Source of the DNA: Christensenella sp. UBA1260
Lineage (GTDB): Bacteria > Bacillota > Clostridia > Christensenellales > CAG-917
Assembly (NCBI GenBank): GCA_002308155.1
Contig: DBVQ01000067.1
Location: 9,152 to 14,889, forward strand
DNA length: 5,738 nt
Direction: 5' to 3'
In this document: positions 5,387-5,738 of the stretch, in pieces
Position numbering within the stretch: the first letter of the stretch is position 1
Layout of the letters: every line of letters begins with the position of its first letter
The notes under the pieces: model-generated
The model's database searches: none
What the model was told of the DNA's origin: nothing
Seen by the model: only the letters and a program-made list of their open reading frames with translations
Position numbers and translations under genes: made by a program

Positions 5387-5738
5387 ATGGCAGACAAAAA
5401 AGAAATCAGATACGGCATTGTCGGCATCGGCAAACAGGGCACGTTTTACACCAAGATATTTGAAAAGTGCAAAGGCATTTTGAAAGGCGCAAGATTGACC
5501 GCCGTTTGTGATATTGCAGAAGACCGCAGGAAGTATGCGGAAGAAAACTTGAAGGGCGTTAAGGTGTTTGACAACTATCACGATATGTTTGCGTCAGGAC
5601 TTATTGACGTTGTCATGGTTGAAACTCCGCATTATTTTCATCCTGAGATTGTCATTGACGCATTGAGAGCAGGGCTGAACGTCCTTTGCGACAAACCGGC
5701 GGGCGTATATACAAAACAGGTGCGTGAAATGAACGAGG
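5387..5738 (+). CDS. Gfo/Idh/MocA-family NAD(P)-dependent oxidoreductase, 3' end outside window
   Basis: The first 117 codons encode the N-terminal Rossmann domain of a Gfo/Idh/MocA oxidoreductase, enzymes that oxidise or reduce a hydroxyl of sugars, inositols, glycosides or uronates. Visible motifs are YGIVGIGKQG (residues 9-18, the GxGxxG nucleotide loop), AVCD at the end of strand 2 (the Asp suggests NAD(H) preference), ETPHYFHPEIVIDAL (usually ATPNxxH) and the conserved CDKP (usually EKP) with its catalytic-region Lys. The rest of the roughly 340-400-residue protein, including the substrate domain, lies beyond the window. The gene starts one base after the TIM-barrel stop and has a good ribosome site. 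The two are probably made together and act on linked substrates. Family is clear; substrate is unknown. Confidence 0.88.
   Translation, partial: MADKKEIRYGIVGIGKQGTFYTKIFEKCKGILKGARLTAVCDIAEDRRKYAEENLKGVKVFDNYHDMFASGLIDVVMVETPHYFHPEIVIDALRAGLNVLCDKPAGVYTKQVREMNE

Overview
The window is a compact block of seven genes, all on the + strand. There is almost no non-coding DNA: every gene either overlaps the next or is separated from it by at most 17 bases. The ATGA stop/start overlaps, AGGAGG-type ribosome sites, moderate GC and protein style suggest a Bacillota (Clostridia-like) genome, possibly from the gut or rumen. That assignment is an inference; no marker gene is present.

Positions 1-4450 encode five enzymes that together form the hexuronate (Ashwell-type) catabolic route. 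They are a uronate isomerase (uxaC, 5' end cut by the window edge), mannonate dehydratase (uxuA), an SDR-family D-fructuronate/D-mannonate oxidoreductase (the Bacillus-type replacement for the long-chain E. coli UxuB), KDPG aldolase (eda) and 2-keto-3-deoxygluconate kinase (kdgK). The expected flow is D-glucuronate -> D-fructuronate -> D-mannonate -> 2-keto-3-deoxygluconate -> KDPG -> pyruvate + glyceraldehyde-3-phosphate. The whole pathway from free glucuronate to central metabolites is therefore in one translationally coupled cluster.

Positions 4468-5738 continue the same run with two less specific genes. One is a TIM-barrel protein of the sugar phosphate isomerase/epimerase (AP endonuclease 2-like) superfamily with an unusual C-terminal tail. 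The other is the first 117 codons of a Gfo/Idh/MocA NAD(P)-dependent oxidoreductase, cut by the window end. Their substrates cannot be read from sequence. Their position suggests they prepare or release a uronate-yielding or related sugar that feeds the pathway.

I see no promoter, terminator, regulator, transporter, glycoside hydrolase, RNA gene, CRISPR array or mobile element. No stretch over 300 bases lacks a gene. The most noteworthy points are the compact form of the uronate isomerase, the extra C-terminal tail and altered motifs of the TIM-barrel protein, and the pairing of that protein with a Gfo/Idh oxidoreductase at the end of a uronate operon. The core is a known pathway, and I do not see a clearly new system.
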